From the NCBI GenBank assembly GCA_023488835.1, contig JAMDCS010000055.1, forward strand, positions 1,039 to 13,412: a stretch of 12,374 nucleotides of DNA, written 5' to 3'. The notes under the pieces were generated by a model. The model made no database searches and was not told the DNA's origin. It worked only from the letters and a program-made list of their open reading frames with translations. The stretch comes from Candidatus Bathyarchaeota archaeon. GTDB lineage: Archaea; Thermoproteota; Bathyarchaeia; Bathyarchaeales; UBA233. The translations under genes and the position numbers were made by a program. Positions 11,703-12,374 of this stretch are shown here, in pieces; position 1 is the first letter of the stretch, and each line of letters opens with the position of its first letter.

Positions 11703-12374
11703 CTATTTTTCTCGCTTAAAGGTTCCATGCCCGCCTGCTTTAGTAATATTCTTCACAACATTTTCGCTTACCTTATCGAGCACTTCTTCGGCGCGTTTCC
11801 AATTGTCAGCTGAAACTTCTACGCTGTATTTTGGAGCGGCGATTACTGAGAATTCGATCTTGGCATCTTTAGCTTCCTGTGCTTTCTTGGCGCCCGTGAA
11901 TGCCTGTTGGATACATCTAACGCCGTTGGGCTTCATGCAGCGAACCTCAATAACGCCCCTGACTTTTACAGTCTTGATTTTTATGCGTTCTTCTGCAACT
12001 TGGGCTATGACTTTGGCGAGATCTTCCGGAATATTGAGTTTAGTTAGGACGTCTAGGCCTTCTTTCACTACTTTTTCGAAGCCATCGTATAAGCCATATT
12101 TTTCTTCGAGAATTACTCCGGCTTGCTGGTAGACTTCATGTATGGGTAAACCAGTTTTTTCTGCAACCGCATGAAGGAGCGCGTCGCCTTTGCGGTCTTT
12201 TTTCCACGATTTGATTTTTTCAATGCGTTCACGTTTAGTAACGCGTCTGAGGGACAGGTCAATGTGTCCTTTTTCAACGTCTACTCGAAGAACTTTGAGG
12301 ACCATCTTTTGGTTTTCACGAACAAAGTCGCGGACGTTTCTTATACGGGCGCTGGAAATTTCGGAGATATGAAG
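11703..12374 (-). CDS. eif2a: Translation initiation factor aIF2 subunit alpha, N-terminus missing (runs off right edge)
   Basis: The alpha subunit of heterotrimeric aIF2, which delivers initiator Met-tRNA to the small ribosomal subunit. The frame is open to the window edge, so the gene extends beyond ATG 12305: the upstream codons read LHISEISSARIRNVRDFVRE and continue NQKMVLKVLRVD. This is the second half of the S1 domain with the family motif EKGHIDLSLRRV. Then follow the helical domain (IEKIKSWKKDRKGDALLHAV) and the C-terminal alpha/beta domain (KTVKVRGVIEVRCMKPNGV, SVEVSADNWKRAEEVLDKV) that contacts the gamma subunit. About 35-40 N-terminal residues are missing. The TAG stop is followed after 11 bases by the TTG of the unknown protein. 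Confidence 0.95.
   Translation of the reverse strand, partial: LHISEISSARIRNVRDFVRENQKMVLKVLRVDVEKGHIDLSLRRVTKRERIEKIKSWKKDRKGDALLHAVAEKTGLPIHEVYQQAGVILEEKYGLYDGFEKVVKEGLDVLTKLNIPEDLAKVIAQVAEERIKIKTVKVRGVIEVRCMKPNGVRCIQQAFTGAKKAQEAKDAKIEFSVIAAPKYSVEVSADNWKRAEEVLDKVSENVVKNITKAGGHGTFKREK

Overview
The window looks like chromosomal DNA from an uncultured archaeon, most plausibly of the Bathyarchaeia or a neighbouring Thermoproteota/TACK lineage. The markers are archaeal: Alba chromatin protein, single-subunit aRF1, aIF2-alpha, archaeal OMP decarboxylase, an archaeal COG1407-type phosphoesterase, and formylmethanofuran:H4MPT formyltransferase. The last belongs to the archaeal C1 (Wood-Ljungdahl/methanogenesis) branch and fits Bathyarchaeia. 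The lineage is inferred from gene content and style, not from a database search. Start codons are mixed ATG/GTG/TTG, with clear Shine-Dalgarno sites on several genes, TATA-like boxes about 25 bases upstream of inferred transcript starts, and at least one probably leaderless gene.

Layout. 1-236 (minus): 5' end of a threonine ammonia-lyase-like PLP enzyme running off the left edge. It is divergent from an Mrp/NBP35 iron-sulfur scaffold ATPase (336-1190) across a short gap holding a 20-bp palindrome. 1243-1533 (minus): Alba, with a hairpin in its leader. 1829-2599: COG1709-like HTH regulator. 2642-3910 (minus): aRF1. 3995-5008 (minus): Ftr. 5332-5556: small winged-helix protein. 5677-7343: inositol monophosphatase/FBPase-family enzyme overlapping a metallophosphoesterase. 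7423-7575: 50-residue ribbon-helix-helix protein. 7638-8375 (minus): pyrF. 8545-10458: an Aquifex-type aconitase broken by two in-frame stops. 10503-11198 (minus): N-terminally anchored surface protein. 11317-12374 (minus): an unrecognised 124-residue protein directly downstream of aIF2-alpha, which runs off the right edge.

The most striking observation is a pair of sequence scars of the same kind. The 3' end of pyrF carries a 28-bp perfect inverted copy of a stretch from the neighbouring phosphoesterase gene; about 23 nt of it is extra. It introduces a stop and leaves the native PyrF C-terminal helix out of frame downstream. In the aconitase, 22 nt that should encode the conserved substrate-binding GR-x-G loop are replaced by an inverted copy of sequence about 0.6 kb upstream in the same gene (26-bp perfect inverted repeat). 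This adds TAA and TAG stops. Both look like short inverted template-switch events, or an assembly/amplification artefact with the same signature. They explain why pyrF looks truncated and why the aconitase appears as two ORFs.

The genes otherwise form a normal housekeeping neighbourhood: translation (aRF1, aIF2-alpha), chromatin (Alba), Fe-S assembly (Mrp, which could serve the aconitase cluster), C1 metabolism (Ftr), pyrimidine synthesis (PyrF) and small DNA-binding regulators. No rRNA, tRNA, CRISPR array, transposase or phage gene was recognised.
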